DNA of 64,000 bases from Shewanella sp. MR-4 (GCF_000014685.1 NC_008321.1:992001-1056000); one strand, 5' to 3'. Shown: positions 33,741 to 43,286, numbered from the stretch's first letter. Made by a program: numbers and translations. The notes: a model not told the origin generated them from the sequence alone.

Positions 33741-34139
33741 ATGACTTTGTTAAAGCATGGAATTTCTGTTGGTATTGAGCGTTATGGCGATGATGATTTT
33801 TTTGTTGCCTTTAAAGCCGTTGGCACTTTAACTCATCAGGATTATGAGATGATGGTGCCCGTGCTCGAAGCCGCGTTAGCTGGGGTAAAAGATCCCGATA
33901 TTTATGCCTTAGTCGATGTTACTGAGCTCGATGGTTGGGAACTTCAAGCCGCTTGGGACGATCTAAAACTAGGGGTTAAGCATGTTCGCCACTTTGAGCG
34001 GATTGCCATAGTTGGTAAAACGACGCTACAGGAGGTGATGGCAAAACTGGCAAACTGGTTTACTCCGGCAGAGGTTAAGTTTTTTGTCGATAAGCTGGAT
34101 GCTATTACTTGGCTCAAAGATGAGCTTCACGATGACTAG
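33741..34139 (+). CDS. SpoIIAA-like (STAS-related) protein
   Basis: The 132-aa cytoplasmic protein resembles the SpoIIAA-like family. EAALAGVKDPDIYALVDVTE and WDDLKLGVKHVRHFERIAIV fit the pattern, with a C-terminal FTPAEVKFF. These proteins are small STAS-related folds of unclear, often membrane- or stress-linked, role. AAGGAG 5 nt before ATG 33741 sets the start; a GTG at 33735 falls inside that site. It is 19 bp upstream of a universal stress protein and probably cotranscribed. Confidence 0.82.
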   Translation: MTLLKHGISVGIERYGDDDFFVAFKAVGTLTHQDYEMMVPVLEAALAGVKDPDIYALVDVTELDGWELQAAWDDLKLGVKHVRHFERIAIVGKTTLQEVMAKLANWFTPAEVKFFVDKLDAITWLKDELHDD

Positions 34140-34158
34140 CCATTAAGGAGAACAGATT

Positions 34159-34590
34159 ATGCGTTCAGGTCAAATACTCTGGCCCACCGATTTTTCGGAA
34201 ACTGCGGCCCATGCGCTACGTTATGCTATTGAAATGGCAAATCTATACCATGTAGGGCTAAAGATTTTACACGTTGTAGAGCAACCCTTGGGTGACGAAA
34301 ACTATATGATCTTAGCGATCACGCCAGAAGAGCTCGCTAAGAGTATGGAAGAAGCCGCCGCAACTAAGATGCAGGCTTTACTCGAGGGCCTTAAAACCGA
34401 ATTACCTATCACGACCTTAATTCGCCGTGGCGATCCCGTCGATCAGATCCTCGAAGAGGCGAATGGCAAAGACGTGGGCATGGTGGTGATTGCCAGCCAT
34501 GGCAGGACGGGGATCTCGCACTTTTTACATACCAATGTTGCCGAGGCCGTTGCCAATGGCGCAGCTTGCCCCGTACTGGTAGTGAAATAG
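34159..34590 (+). CDS. Universal stress protein UspA family
   Basis: The 143-aa single-domain Usp has the N-terminal LWPTDFSETAAHALRYAIEM and a C-terminal ATP-binding type motif, VVIASHGRTGISHFLHTNVA, followed by CPVLVVK. The GxxG region has the form G-R-T-G-I-S-H. The ATG is preceded by AAGGAGAACAGATT. It precedes a close paralogue, with a terminator between them. Confidence 0.93.
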   Translation: MRSGQILWPTDFSETAAHALRYAIEMANLYHVGLKILHVVEQPLGDENYMILAITPEELAKSMEEAAATKMQALLEGLKTELPITTLIRRGDPVDQILEEANGKDVGMVVIASHGRTGISHFLHTNVAEAVANGAACPVLVVK

Positions 34591-34609
34591 CGTTTAACCC
34601 AGGTACAAG

Positions 34610-34635
34610 AGGGCGCTAAGGCGCCCTTTGTTTTT
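34610..34635 (+). terminator. Rho-independent terminator
   Basis: AGGGCGC-TAAG-GCGCCCT is followed by TTGTTTTT. It separates the two usp genes. Confidence 0.88.
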
Positions 34636-34764
34636 GATTGCTAAAGCATAATTAATTTTACGCCCTAGCTGCTTGTGCCGATTTACTGCTATAAAATACA
34701 GATTATCAGCAATGCGATTTGCCCCCAATATTGGGCGAAACAACAATCAGCGATGGATAAGATT

Positions 34765-35202
34765 ATGCGTACTCAAGAAGTGTTATGCCCGACGGACTTT
34801 TCGGCGACTGCCACCCATGCTCTTAAATATGCGGTTGAAATGGCGAATCTTTATCAGGTGGATATCCGCTTGTTACATGTCGTTAGCCCCGCACGAAGCG
34901 CCCATTTTTACGGTGTAGCTGTGGAGACTCCAGCGGCATTGGAGCAAAAGCTGGCGCAATTTGTCGATGAAAAAATGCAGAGCCTACAGCAGGAGATGCA
35001 GCTAGGATTAAAGCCTGGCCTTAATATCAAATGCATTGTTCGCCACGGCGATGCGAGCGAAGAGATCTTAGCCGAAGCCGCCGATGTAGGTATGGTGGTT
35101 CTCGCCAGTCACGGTAGTAGCGGCTTGGCTGACTTTTTAAAACCCCATGTGAGCCAAGATGTAGTGAGACTGGCAAAATGCCCAGTATTAGTGGTTAAGT
35201 AA
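34765..35202 (+). CDS. Universal stress protein UspA family, tandem paralogue
   Basis: The 145-aa protein starts MRTQEVLCPTDFSATATHAL, closely matching the upstream Usp (MRSGQILWPTDFSETAAHAL). That alignment is why ATG 34765 is chosen over ATG 34753 and an upstream GTG. The C-terminal motif is VVLASHGSSGLADFLKPHVS then CPVLVVK. The pair appears to be a tandem duplication that diverged in the middle region. Its stop lies 3 bp from the stop of the convergent solute-binding protein gene. Confidence 0.88.
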   Translation: MRTQEVLCPTDFSATATHALKYAVEMANLYQVDIRLLHVVSPARSAHFYGVAVETPAALEQKLAQFVDEKMQSLQQEMQLGLKPGLNIKCIVRHGDASEEILAEAADVGMVVLASHGSSGLADFLKPHVSQDVVRLAKCPVLVVK

Positions 35203-35205
35203 AAA

Positions 35206-36066
35206 CTAGAGCGGATCATGCTTTAACACTGTGTGGTCGAGCAGGGTATTTGAGGCCTCGGCATCGTTGTCGAGGGACACGAAACGTCGATATTTTTCCT
35301 GTAGCGCGTTGATGGTTCCATCCTCGGTGATCTGCTTCAATCCCAGATTAAAGTCATCCCGAATTTGTTCATTTAAAAAGGCAAATTTATATTCCGTTGG
35401 CGGGAAAATACGATTGCAAATAGCCACTTGCTTGATTTCCGCCTCGGTCAATTTCCCCTCGATAAATGCCTGCTTGAGATAGTATTTAAAAATGTTCTTA
35501 TCCATCACTACCACATCGGCCCTGTGTTTCATCAACATATAGACCTGTTGTATTTGCCTCGCCTGTTCTTGGTAGCCGCTGTTGGCTTTTGCCATCAGGC
35601 TAAATTCCTCGCCAAGCAACACAGAGGCCCGTTGGAAGGCGACTACCTTTTTATTGGCGAGGTCTTGGACACTGTTGATAGCGAACTTATGTTCATCGAG
35701 GCTGATGGCACAGTTTTGATAGCGGATCGCGACGTCGGAGTAGAATACGTTATCTACCATGCCTTCTTTGATGTTGATAATGCCGTCGAGATTGCCCTTT
35801 CGAAGCTCATGAAAGGTACGCGCCAAGGGGAAATAATGGATACTGGCATTATGTCCCTTAACGGCGAGGGCTTTGTAGAGTAATTCAAGCTCTAAGCCAC
35901 TATTGGTCTCTTGAATCACATAGGGAGGGATTGACACACTGACCCCTATCTTGAGTTCATCAGCTTTGCTTGTTAGGGGATGAAATAGGGCGATTAGCCC
36001 CATTAGCGGGTAGCGAATATGGCAAAATTTAGCGTAAGCCGAAGCAAAATTAACCTGTCTCATCAC
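35206..36066 (-). CDS. Periplasmic solute-binding protein, family 3 type
   Basis: The 286-aa product begins with a weakly hydrophobic leader (YPLMGLIALFHPLTSKA). The mature part starts with ELKIGVSVSIPPYVIQETNSG, as in amino-acid-type binding proteins. GNLDGIINIKEGMVDNVFYSD and ITEDGTINALQEKYRRF near the C-terminus are also typical. No permease or ATPase gene is adjacent, so it may be a stand-alone binding protein or a sensor-related orphan. Alternative start ATG is 36063. Confidence 0.8.
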   Translation of the reverse strand: MMRQVNFASAYAKFCHIRYPLMGLIALFHPLTSKADELKIGVSVSIPPYVIQETNSGLELELLYKALAVKGHNASIHYFPLARTFHELRKGNLDGIINIKEGMVDNVFYSDVAIRYQNCAISLDEHKFAINSVQDLANKKVVAFQRASVLLGEEFSLMAKANSGYQEQARQIQQVYMLMKHRADVVVMDKNIFKYYLKQAFIEGKLTEAEIKQVAICNRIFPPTEYKFAFLNEQIRDDFNLGLKQITEDGTINALQEKYRRFVSLDNDAEASNTLLDHTVLKHDPL

Positions 36067-36186
36067 TCATCAATACCTCTTAGTGAGTCACCAACCAGTT
36101 TTGGCCGCTCCATGACCTACTGCAATAAGTGTAGTTTGCTAATTTATAGTCTTGTTTAATTTATTTAGCAAAGGCGCAACTAGTCC

Positions 36187-36738
36187 TTAGAAAGAGGACC
36201 CCGGCTGGGTTAAAAAGGCGATTTCATCTGTGGTGGATTCTCTGCCTAATATCTTGTTTCGATGAGGATAACGGCCAAATCTGTCAATGATGGCTTTGTG
36301 TCTAAGCTCAAATTCTAAATTGGCGATTGCCGCTTCTCGATTGAATAACTTTTCGGCGACCTGATGAATGACGGCCGACTCGCTATGCATGTAAGGCATA
36401 AATAAAAAGGGCACCTGTTTTGGCTTAAGTGCTTGGTCAACCTGCTGGGCGACGGCCTCTTGGGCAAGGACGAGCGCGATAGTATCGGCCTCAAAGGCAG
36501 CGGGTGTGTCGCGATAGATATTTCGGGAGAATTGATCCAGCACTATGATTTCGGCTAACCGTCCCTGAGGGGTGACGCGCCAATCGGCAAGCTCGCCCCG
36601 TTTTGCTTGTTTAAGCAATTCTTCAAAACGGGACTGGATAAGGGCGTCAAACTCGTGATCTTTTATCCACCAAGATTTAGGTGAGATTTCCTCAAACCAG
36701 AAATGCAGCACTTGCTCCGCAGTAATAATGTGGCTCAT
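36187..36738 (-). CDS. DUF924 family protein
   Basis: The 183-aa protein from ATG 36738 has GGGAGC 5 nt upstream. DUF924 signatures include VLHFWFEEISPKSWW, IIVLDQFSRNIYR, FLFMPYMHSES and a C-terminal FGRYPHRNKILGRESTT. The family has a helical tetratricopeptide-like fold and no assigned reaction. A longer frame to 36795 lacks a ribosome site. Confidence 0.9.
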   Translation of the reverse strand: MSHIITAEQVLHFWFEEISPKSWWIKDHEFDALIQSRFEELLKQAKRGELADWRVTPQGRLAEIIVLDQFSRNIYRDTPAAFEADTIALVLAQEAVAQQVDQALKPKQVPFLFMPYMHSESAVIHQVAEKLFNREAAIANLEFELRHKAIIDRFGRYPHRNKILGRESTTDEIAFLTQPGSSF

Positions 36739-36936
36739 CGCTTGCTCCCATCGATTGACTCCTTTTAGAAATAACAGCGATGGGGGGACAAACACAAGTC
36801 AATGATGCAAAATTGTTCAATATTGGTGGGTGTTGCGCTGTAAACTCTGCCTAATAATTTGCGCTGAGGCTATTTCTTATTCACTGAATATCAAGTAGTT
36901 TTATTGTCTCTTGGTTAATTTTTGGATCGTTCCTCT

Positions 36937-37272
36937 ATGCCCCTAGAAGTTGCAGCCACTCAATCGATGTCGAAACAGCATAAGGCATTTTTGCGTAAGC
37001 TATATTTAGCGCATTTAATGGATGATGAACGACATAACCTTTTATCACTCAATAAGTTAACTGGAATGCCTCGGCGCACGCTGCAGGATTCTATCGCCGC
37101 ATTTGAAGATATTGGCATTCGAGTCGAATTTGTGCAGGACGGCAGTCGTAACAATGCGGGTTATTATCGTATCGTTACCTGGGGGCCTATCAGCAGCGCC
37201 TGGGTTGATACCCATGTCGATGAAATTGCCGCAATTATTGGTGTTAATGCCTCGAGCGAAACCTTGGCGTGA
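36937..37272 (+). CDS. Putative winged-helix DNA-binding protein
   Basis: The 111-aa protein from ATG 36937 has a likely helix-turn-helix in NLLSLNKLTGMPRRTLQDSI followed by AAFEDIGIRVEFVQDG, resembling a small winged helix. The start is uncertain because no good ribosome site is seen and a TTG lies at 36922. Its stop overlaps the GTG start of the oxidoreductase (GTGA), so the two are coupled and it may regulate that gene. No closer family can be named. Confidence 0.72.
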   Translation: MPLEVAATQSMSKQHKAFLRKLYLAHLMDDERHNLLSLNKLTGMPRRTLQDSIAAFEDIGIRVEFVQDGSRNNAGYYRIVTWGPISSAWVDTHVDEIAAIIGVNASSETLA

Positions 37273-38744
37273 AAGAGCGCGGATTTTGGTTCGACACTGA
37301 GCCTAAGTTAACTCAACGAGCCGTTTTACCACCCTTAGAGCAGGATATCAGCGCCGATGTTGCCATTATTGGTGCGGGGTATTCCGGGCTTTGGACTGCC
37401 TATTATCTAAAGCTATACCAGCCAAATCTGTCTGTGGTTATCCTTGAGGCCGAACGCATAGGCCAAGGTGCATCCGGTCGCAATGGTGGTTGGTTGATGG
37501 GCAGTTTCAGTGGTGATGTGGCCTACCTTAATCGGCTCGAGGGCGAGCAGCGCCTTAGCGCTAAAGCCATTATTCAAGCAACTATTTCTGAAGTGGCCAC
37601 AGTTTGCGCCAAGCATCATATCGACTGTGATTTACACCATGGCGGTAACTTGCGGGTGGCGGCGCGTTATTCCGAGCAATTAGCCAATATTAAAGCCGAA
37701 TTAGCGCAGTGGCGCGCAGAAGGTTTTGGTGAAGAAGATATTCGTTGGCTGGATAAGACAGAGCTCGATAAGCAAGTGTCTATGGCCGAGGGCCAAGCGG
37801 CACTTTTTACTCCCCATTGCGCGCGAATACATCCGGCGAAACTCGTCTGTGGTTTGGCTGACCTAGTGCAACGCTTAGGGGTGAAGATCTACGAGCATAC
37901 TCTAGTAAATCACATGGCGCATCTTGGTGATGCACAAACCCTATTGCAAACACCAAAGGGACGAGTTCGTGCGACGATTGTGGTGCCCGCGGTGGAAGGT
38001 TATCTGCGTCAGCTCAGTGGACTTGGGCGATTTACCTTACCCGTGCAGAGTTTACTTATCGCCACTGAGCCGTTAACGGATGCCACATGGGATGCAATTG
38101 GCCTAGCCAATCGCGCGACCTTTAGTGATGCCAGCCGCATAGTGACTTATGGCCAGCGTAGCCCTGATAATCGGCTGATATTTGGTGCCCGTGGCGGCTA
38201 TGGCTTTGGCGCGGAAATACGCACCGAATTTGGTTTTGACCCTAAACTGTTTAACGGGAAATTTCCTGCAAATCAAAGCCCACCTCAGTGTGATTTCGAG
38301 GGCGAATTTGGCTTTCGTTATCAATTATTATTGGCGTTATTTCCTCAACTTAACGGCGTGCAAATTACCCATGGTTGGGGCGGAACGTTAGCCTTGGCGA
38401 GGCGCTTTGCTCCCCATGCCATCTTTGATCAAAGTCTGGGTTTAGGCCTGATTGGCGGCTATGGCGGGGAAGGTGTCGGGGCGGCAAACCTATTTGCCCG
38501 CACGCTGGTGGACTTGATATTAGGGCGTGATACACAGCTTGCATCTATGCCTTGGGCGTTTAATGCTCCAGTACAACAGGTATTAGCACCCTGGGAGCGC
38601 GAGCCTTTGCCTTGGCTCGCATACCATGGCATGAATAAGATTTTTGCGTGGGAAGATAGGCTCTACAGTCAGCCAAAGAGTGCGGCTTGGCAAAAAGGTT
38701 TAGCTAAGCGGTTCGCGAATCGATTAGAAGGCTTAATGAGTTAA
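37269..38744 (+). CDS. FAD-dependent oxidoreductase (DAO / PuuB-like)
   Basis: The 491-aa flavoprotein has an N-terminal Rossmann motif, ADVAIIGAGYSGLWTAYYL (GxGxxG at about 36-41), then GQGASGRNGGW, typical of glycine/D-amino-acid oxidase and gamma-glutamylputrescine oxidase relatives. The C-terminal GLGLIGGYGGEGVGAANLFA is the second FAD-binding segment. It starts at GTG, overlapping the HTH gene by 4 bp. The substrate is unassigned; an amine or amino acid is likely. Confidence 0.87.
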   Translation: MKERGFWFDTEPKLTQRAVLPPLEQDISADVAIIGAGYSGLWTAYYLKLYQPNLSVVILEAERIGQGASGRNGGWLMGSFSGDVAYLNRLEGEQRLSAKAIIQATISEVATVCAKHHIDCDLHHGGNLRVAARYSEQLANIKAELAQWRAEGFGEEDIRWLDKTELDKQVSMAEGQAALFTPHCARIHPAKLVCGLADLVQRLGVKIYEHTLVNHMAHLGDAQTLLQTPKGRVRATIVVPAVEGYLRQLSGLGRFTLPVQSLLIATEPLTDATWDAIGLANRATFSDASRIVTYGQRSPDNRLIFGARGGYGFGAEIRTEFGFDPKLFNGKFPANQSPPQCDFEGEFGFRYQLLLALFPQLNGVQITHGWGGTLALARRFAPHAIFDQSLGLGLIGGYGGEGVGAANLFARTLVDLILGRDTQLASMPWAFNAPVQQVLAPWEREPLPWLAYHGMNKIFAWEDRLYSQPKSAAWQKGLAKRFANRLEGLMS

Positions 38745-38840
38745 TCTACTTATAAACCAGAGAGTTAATCAGGCCATTACCGATTCATCTTTTTAATAAA
38801 CGATTTATTCATATACGATAACTACTTTGATGATCCGATT

Positions 38841-39206
38841 ATGTTAACCGAACAGTTTTTTCTAGAGGGTCGCTTTAAGCTGGAGACCATTCCCCATGAA
38901 ATGCGCATGTCCCATTGGGTATATGCGCCGAGATTAACCGACACGCAAAGCGGGCAAGTGCTGCTCGACCTTGTCGGCCAATGCTGGGATTGTCAGTCTG
39001 CCATTGAGCGGGATAATACGCTTTGTCTAACACTCGATGGCTACCCCGATAGAGCCAACTGGCTCGAGTTGGCCTTTTTATCCGAGACGGGGCGAGTCCT
39101 GCTAAAGGCTGGCAATATCAATGCTAAGGCGTTAATGGCACAAGCGTTTCATCCGCATGAGCTGACTAGCTACCTTGATACGTTACGTGCGCATCTCCTC
39201 AGTTAA
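38841..39206 (+). CDS. Hypothetical protein, 121 aa
   Basis: No family recognised. The product is soluble and begins MLTEQFFLEGRFKLETIPHE, with two Cys in CWDCQSAIE and a helical C-terminus (FHPHELTSYLDTLRAHLLS). It overlaps the convergent DUF2956 gene by 4 bp. There is no clear ribosome site, but the frame is uninterrupted and codon use resembles its neighbours. Confidence 0.6.
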   Translation: MLTEQFFLEGRFKLETIPHEMRMSHWVYAPRLTDTQSGQVLLDLVGQCWDCQSAIERDNTLCLTLDGYPDRANWLELAFLSETGRVLLKAGNINAKALMAQAFHPHELTSYLDTLRAHLLS

Positions 39207-39544
39207 AGGAAGATATAAGCCCCAAAGCCCAGCCAACTGAGGAGTAACAAGGCGATGGCTGCCCAAGCAACAGGAGTAAATTGAGTCTGCGGCAGCGAAA
39301 AATCTTCGCCGTCATCCATCTCGTCGGCTGCGCTCGCTTGTTGGTTTCTGGCCCTTAGTTGTTGTTTTCTTAGTTTATCGCGCTCACGGGCCATGGCTTT
39401 TTGGCGTTTTTTGTATTCGGCAATGCCTTTTTCAATCCCCTGTGCGATAAGCTTGGTTTGTTCCTTCGTTTGTCCCGGTTTTTGCGTGGCTTTGGCAATG
39501 CTTAAGGCGTCTTGCTGTGTTTCTGTTGAGATTGGCGTTTTCAT
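39203..39544 (-). CDS. DUF2956 family protein with C-terminal membrane anchor
   Basis: The 113-aa protein from ATG 39544 begins MKTPISTETQQDALSIAKAT. A Lys/Arg/Gln-rich helical region (about 35-65) and an acidic stretch (DEMDDGEDF) follow, then a single C-terminal hydrophobic helix (AWAAIALLLLSWLGFGAYIF). This layout fits DUF2956. Extending the frame to 39658 adds residues without a ribosome site. Function unknown. Confidence 0.8.
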   Translation of the reverse strand: MKTPISTETQQDALSIAKATQKPGQTKEQTKLIAQGIEKGIAEYKKRQKAMARERDKLRKQQLRARNQQASAADEMDDGEDFSLPQTQFTPVAWAAIALLLLSWLGFGAYIFL

Positions 39545-39677
39545 ATTGTCACTTTTACGAAAATTTGCACTTATTATACCTAGGTCGCTGGCAAATTTTG
39601 GGTTAAGGTCCAGAGTTTTCTTATGATTTACATCAGTTGTAATCGAATGCGTCATCATTTTATGGGAAGGAATCGCG

Positions 39678-41519
39678 GTGAACTCATCAAATCATAAATC
39701 TTCGCAAACGGTATTACCGCATACTCCCGTTGAGTCACTGGCTTCTCCCCCCTCCAAGGTGCAAGACAGAGCCGTACTCCCCTGGATTTGGCAATTTCTT
39801 AAGCCCTATCGCCTGCGGGTGGTCGCGGCGATTGTATTTCTTTTGATTGGCTCCTTGGCCTGGCTATCCCTCGGGCAGGGCGTGCGGTTGATGGTGGACG
39901 AAGGTTTTATTAAGGATAACGCCCAGCGTCTCAATGAAATTATTTTGTTGGTACTGCTGATCACCGCAGTGAGTGGCACTGCGGTGTTTTGCCGATTTTA
40001 TCTGATGACTTGGCTCGGCGAGCGGGTCAGCGCCGATATAAGGCTGACGGTTTACAATCAACTGCTGAAGTTGTCTCCAGCCTTCTACGCCAAGGTGCGT
40101 ACCGGTGAGGTGATTTCGCGCTTTACCGCCGATTCGACTCTGCTGCAAACCGTGGTCGGCTCGAGTCTCTCGATGGCGCTGCGCTCCGGCGTGACTGTGA
40201 TCGGTGGGTTGGCGATGATGGGGATCACCAGCGTGAAGATGACGCTGCTGGTGCTACTGGCAGTGCCTTTGGTGCTGGGGCCTGTCGGTTTCTTTGGCCG
40301 AAAAGTGCGAACCTTAGCGCGGGAGAGTCAAGATAGGGTGGCGGATTTGGGGGCCTATGTGGATGAAACCTTACATGAAATCCACACAGTGCAAGCCTAT
40401 GGGCATGAGGATAAGGACCGCAGTTTATTCAATAGTCGTGTCGAAGATGTGATGACCGCCGCCAGTGGTCGTATTCGTTACCGTGCCATGTTGATTTCCT
40501 CCGTGATGTTTTTAAGTATCGCCGCCATTGCATCTGTGACTTGGGTCGGCGCCCACGACGTGATGTCGGGAAAGATGACGGGCGGCGAACTGTCGGCCTT
40601 TATGTTTTATGCCGTGATGGTGGCAGGTGCCGTTGCGACCATCAGTGAAGTTGTCGGTGAGATCCAACGCGCCTCGGGCGCCGCCGAGCGCTTAATCGAA
40701 CTGGCTGAAACTGAGGTCGATATTCCTGCGCCATTGGTGCCTAAAACACTGCCTGCGAAAGTGCGTGGCGAGCTGCAACTGCAACAGCTGAGTTTTCATT
40801 ATCCCGAGCAAACTCAGTTAGTGCTCAGCGACTTAGAACTGATGATTACCGCGGGCGAGCGAGTGGCCTTGGTCGGGCCGAGTGGTGCCGGTAAGAGTAC
40901 CTTATTTCAGTTATTGCAGCGGTTTTATGTGCCGTCTTCGGGCAGCATTCATTTGGATGGGATTGATATTGCTGAGCTTTCACCAAAGGATTTACGGGCG
41001 CAGTTTGCGCTTGTGCCGCAGGACTCAGTGATTTTTGCTACTAGTGTGCTGGAAAATGTGCGCTATGGCCGCGTCGATGCCAGCGAGCAGGAGGTGATTG
41101 ATGCCTGTATTGCGGCCCGTGTCCATGAGTTTATCAGCGAATTTAGTGAAGGTTATCAAACCTATTTGGGTGAGCGCGGCGTGCGCTTATCCGGTGGTCA
41201 AAAGCAGCGTATCGCGATTGCGAGGGCGATTCTAGCCGACAGGCCTATCTTGCTGCTCGATGAGGCGACCAGCGCGCTCGATGCCTTAAGCGAGCAAAAA
41301 GTGAAGCAGGCACTCGATGAATTGATGAAGGGGAAAACCACGCTTATCATCGCCCATCGCCTTGCCACTGTGATCAATGCGGACCGAATTATCGTGTTCG
41401 ATAAGGGACGTATCGTCGCCAGTGGTAAGCATCAAACCCTTTTACAAACCAATGCGTTATATCGTGAGTTTGCCAGTTTACAGCTGCTAACGGATGACGT
41501 GAGTGCGCTTAGCGAGTAA
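39678..41519 (+). CDS. ABC exporter, fused membrane and ATPase domains (MsbA-like)
   Basis: The 613-aa half-transporter functions as a homodimer. The membrane domain (about 45-325) has six helices, starting with LRVVAAIVFLLIGSLAWLSL. The ATPase domain has Walker A GPSGAGKST near 410-418, Q-loop FALVPQDSVIFA, signature LSGGQKQR and Walker B ILLLDEATSALD, followed by the H-loop AHRL. The start is GTG 39678 after GGAAGGAATCGCG. The substrate (lipid, drug or peptide) is not deducible. Confidence 0.92.
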   Translation: MNSSNHKSSQTVLPHTPVESLASPPSKVQDRAVLPWIWQFLKPYRLRVVAAIVFLLIGSLAWLSLGQGVRLMVDEGFIKDNAQRLNEIILLVLLITAVSGTAVFCRFYLMTWLGERVSADIRLTVYNQLLKLSPAFYAKVRTGEVISRFTADSTLLQTVVGSSLSMALRSGVTVIGGLAMMGITSVKMTLLVLLAVPLVLGPVGFFGRKVRTLARESQDRVADLGAYVDETLHEIHTVQAYGHEDKDRSLFNSRVEDVMTAASGRIRYRAMLISSVMFLSIAAIASVTWVGAHDVMSGKMTGGELSAFMFYAVMVAGAVATISEVVGEIQRASGAAERLIELAETEVDIPAPLVPKTLPAKVRGELQLQQLSFHYPEQTQLVLSDLELMITAGERVALVGPSGAGKSTLFQLLQRFYVPSSGSIHLDGIDIAELSPKDLRAQFALVPQDSVIFATSVLENVRYGRVDASEQEVIDACIAARVHEFISEFSEGYQTYLGERGVRLSGGQKQRIAIARAILADRPILLLDEATSALDALSEQKVKQALDELMKGKTTLIIAHRLATVINADRIIVFDKGRIVASGKHQTLLQTNALYREFASLQLLTDDVSALSE

Positions 41520-41541
41520 GGTTTGGACGGGAATGTAATGC

Positions 41542-41578
41542 AAATAAAACCCCAGAGTGTTGCTCTGGGGTTTTATTT
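41542..41578. terminator. Bidirectional rho-independent terminator
   Basis: A perfect stem of about 16 bp (AAATAAAACCCCAGAG with CTCTGGGGTTTTATTT), 5-nt loop, flanks T-rich in both directions. It serves the ABC exporter and the convergent acyl-CoA synthetase gene. Confidence 0.93.
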
Positions 41579-41620
41579 GGGATTTAAGACTGCTCACACA
41601 TCAGTGATGTTTAGCTATGT

Positions 41621-43225
41621 TTAAGCCTGATGTTTCAATTCTCGGCGCAGAATTTTACCCACGGTACTCTTAGGTAGCTGTGGCATAAACTCAATCAACT
41701 TGGGCAGCTTGTAGGCGGTGAGTTGCTCGCGGCAGAAGTTGATAATGGCGGTTTTCATTTGCTCATGATCTTGGCTGTCATCCTTAAGTACAACAAAGGC
41801 TTTGACCGCTTCTCCTGAGTGTTCATCCTTTACACCAACCACGGCACATTCAATGATATTCGGATGGCTGGCGAGCACGTTTTCGACCTCATTCGGATAG
41901 ACGTTAAAGCCGGAGACGATAATCATATCCTTTTTGCGATCAACGATTTGATGGAATCCTTCCTCGTTCAAAATCGCAATATCCCCGGTTTTAAAGAAAC
42001 CATCGGCAGTCATTACATTGGCCGTTTCTTGGAGATTATTCCAATAACCCAGCATCACTTGCGGGCCGCGGGCAGCGAGTTCGCCGGCTTCCCCTTGCGC
42101 GACTTCATTGCCGTTTTCATCTAACAGTTTGACCTCGGTGCCGAGAACGGGCTTACCGATAGTGCCAATCTTTTGATATCCGGGAGCATTGAGTGAAATC
42201 ACCGGCGAGGTTTCGGATAATCCATAGCCTTCACTGATGGTATTGCCCGTGGTTTGCTGCCAGATATTGGCTGCGGCCGCGGTGAGTGCCGTACCACCCG
42301 AAATAGTGATTTTTAAATGACTGAAATCTAGCGCCTTAAATTCGGGCTGATGGCACAGGGCGACAAAGAGGGTGTTAAGCCCTGCAAAGCCAGTAAAAGG
42401 GTATTTCGCCAGTGTCTTAATTAAGCCACTAATATCACGGGGATTGGGGATTAATACCGAGCAACCACCACATTCAAAATACAGAACTAAGTTCACCATA
42501 AAGGCGTAAATATGGTAAATCGGCAGTGGCGCGACAAAAATATCTTCCCCTTCGCTGATAACGCTGCCGATGCGGGATTTTACCTGCGCCGCATTGGCGA
42601 GCATATTACCGTGGGTCAGCATGGCGCCCTTGGAGAGGCCTGTTGTACCACCTGTATATTGCAGCGCCGCTAAGTCACCTGCGGCAGGGACTATTCGGTT
42701 AAAGGGCAGCTCTGCCCCTTGTTTTAGCACTTGGCAAAATTCGACATTTTTAAGCCCCGTTTTGGGCTGCACCTGCGGATCGATAAGATCTAATGGGTGA
42801 GTGGAAATCACTAATTCAATTGGTGTGGTCGCAACTACTTTGGCAAGGGTTGGCAACAGATCCGAAAGCACCACTAAGGCCTTAGCACCTGAGTCATTAA
42901 ACTGATGAATAAGCTCTCGTTCGGTGTAGAGCGGGTTAGTGTTGACCAGAATAAGTCCCGCCCGCAGCGCACCATAGGCGGCGATAACGAACTGGGTAAT
43001 ATTGGGTAATTGAATCGCGATCCGATCGCCGGGTTTTAGGTTAGTGTTATTCTGCAAATAGGCGGAAAAATAGCGTGAATCGCGCTCTATATCATTGAAG
43101 CTGCTGGTTTTCCCCAAACAAGCATATGCCGTTTTATCGCCAAAGCGTTGGCTAGTGCGTTCGATTAAGTCTATGAGTGATGAGTATTTGCCAAGTTCGA
43201 GTTGTGACTCTTGATCGTATGCCAT
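41621..43225 (-). CDS. fadD: Long-chain acyl-CoA synthetase (FadD-like)
   Basis: Activates fatty acids with ATP and CoA. The 534-aa protein has the AMP-binding motif YTGGTTGLSKGAMLTH, then GYGLSETSPVIS, FKTGDIAILNEEGF and VDRKKDMIIVSGFNVYPNEVE. A catalytic lysine lies near the end in KSTVGKILRRELK. A paralogous fadD may exist elsewhere, so the symbol denotes type. A PsrA-like operator lies 45 bp upstream, consistent with fatty-acid control. Confidence 0.9.
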   Translation of the reverse strand: MAYDQESQLELGKYSSLIDLIERTSQRFGDKTAYACLGKTSSFNDIERDSRYFSAYLQNNTNLKPGDRIAIQLPNITQFVIAAYGALRAGLILVNTNPLYTERELIHQFNDSGAKALVVLSDLLPTLAKVVATTPIELVISTHPLDLIDPQVQPKTGLKNVEFCQVLKQGAELPFNRIVPAAGDLAALQYTGGTTGLSKGAMLTHGNMLANAAQVKSRIGSVISEGEDIFVAPLPIYHIYAFMVNLVLYFECGGCSVLIPNPRDISGLIKTLAKYPFTGFAGLNTLFVALCHQPEFKALDFSHLKITISGGTALTAAAANIWQQTTGNTISEGYGLSETSPVISLNAPGYQKIGTIGKPVLGTEVKLLDENGNEVAQGEAGELAARGPQVMLGYWNNLQETANVMTADGFFKTGDIAILNEEGFHQIVDRKKDMIIVSGFNVYPNEVENVLASHPNIIECAVVGVKDEHSGEAVKAFVVLKDDSQDHEQMKTAIINFCREQLTAYKLPKLIEFMPQLPKSTVGKILRRELKHQA

Positions 43226-43269
43226 GCCTAACTACCTCAAATAGGTTTATCGTTGTTATTATTTTAAAA

Positions 43270-43286
43270 TCAAACGAGTGTTTAGA
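43270..43286. promoter_or_regulatory. PsrA-like operator
   Basis: TCAAACGAGTGTTTAGA is an imperfect palindrome close to the gammaproteobacterial PsrA pattern (CAAAC-N4-GTTTG, one mismatch). It lies directly upstream of the acyl-CoA synthetase. Confidence 0.55.

Noticed and set aside
35428..35883. 151-aa frame opposite the solute-binding protein gene
   Set aside because: No start signal; the minus-strand protein has a leader and clear binding-protein motifs.
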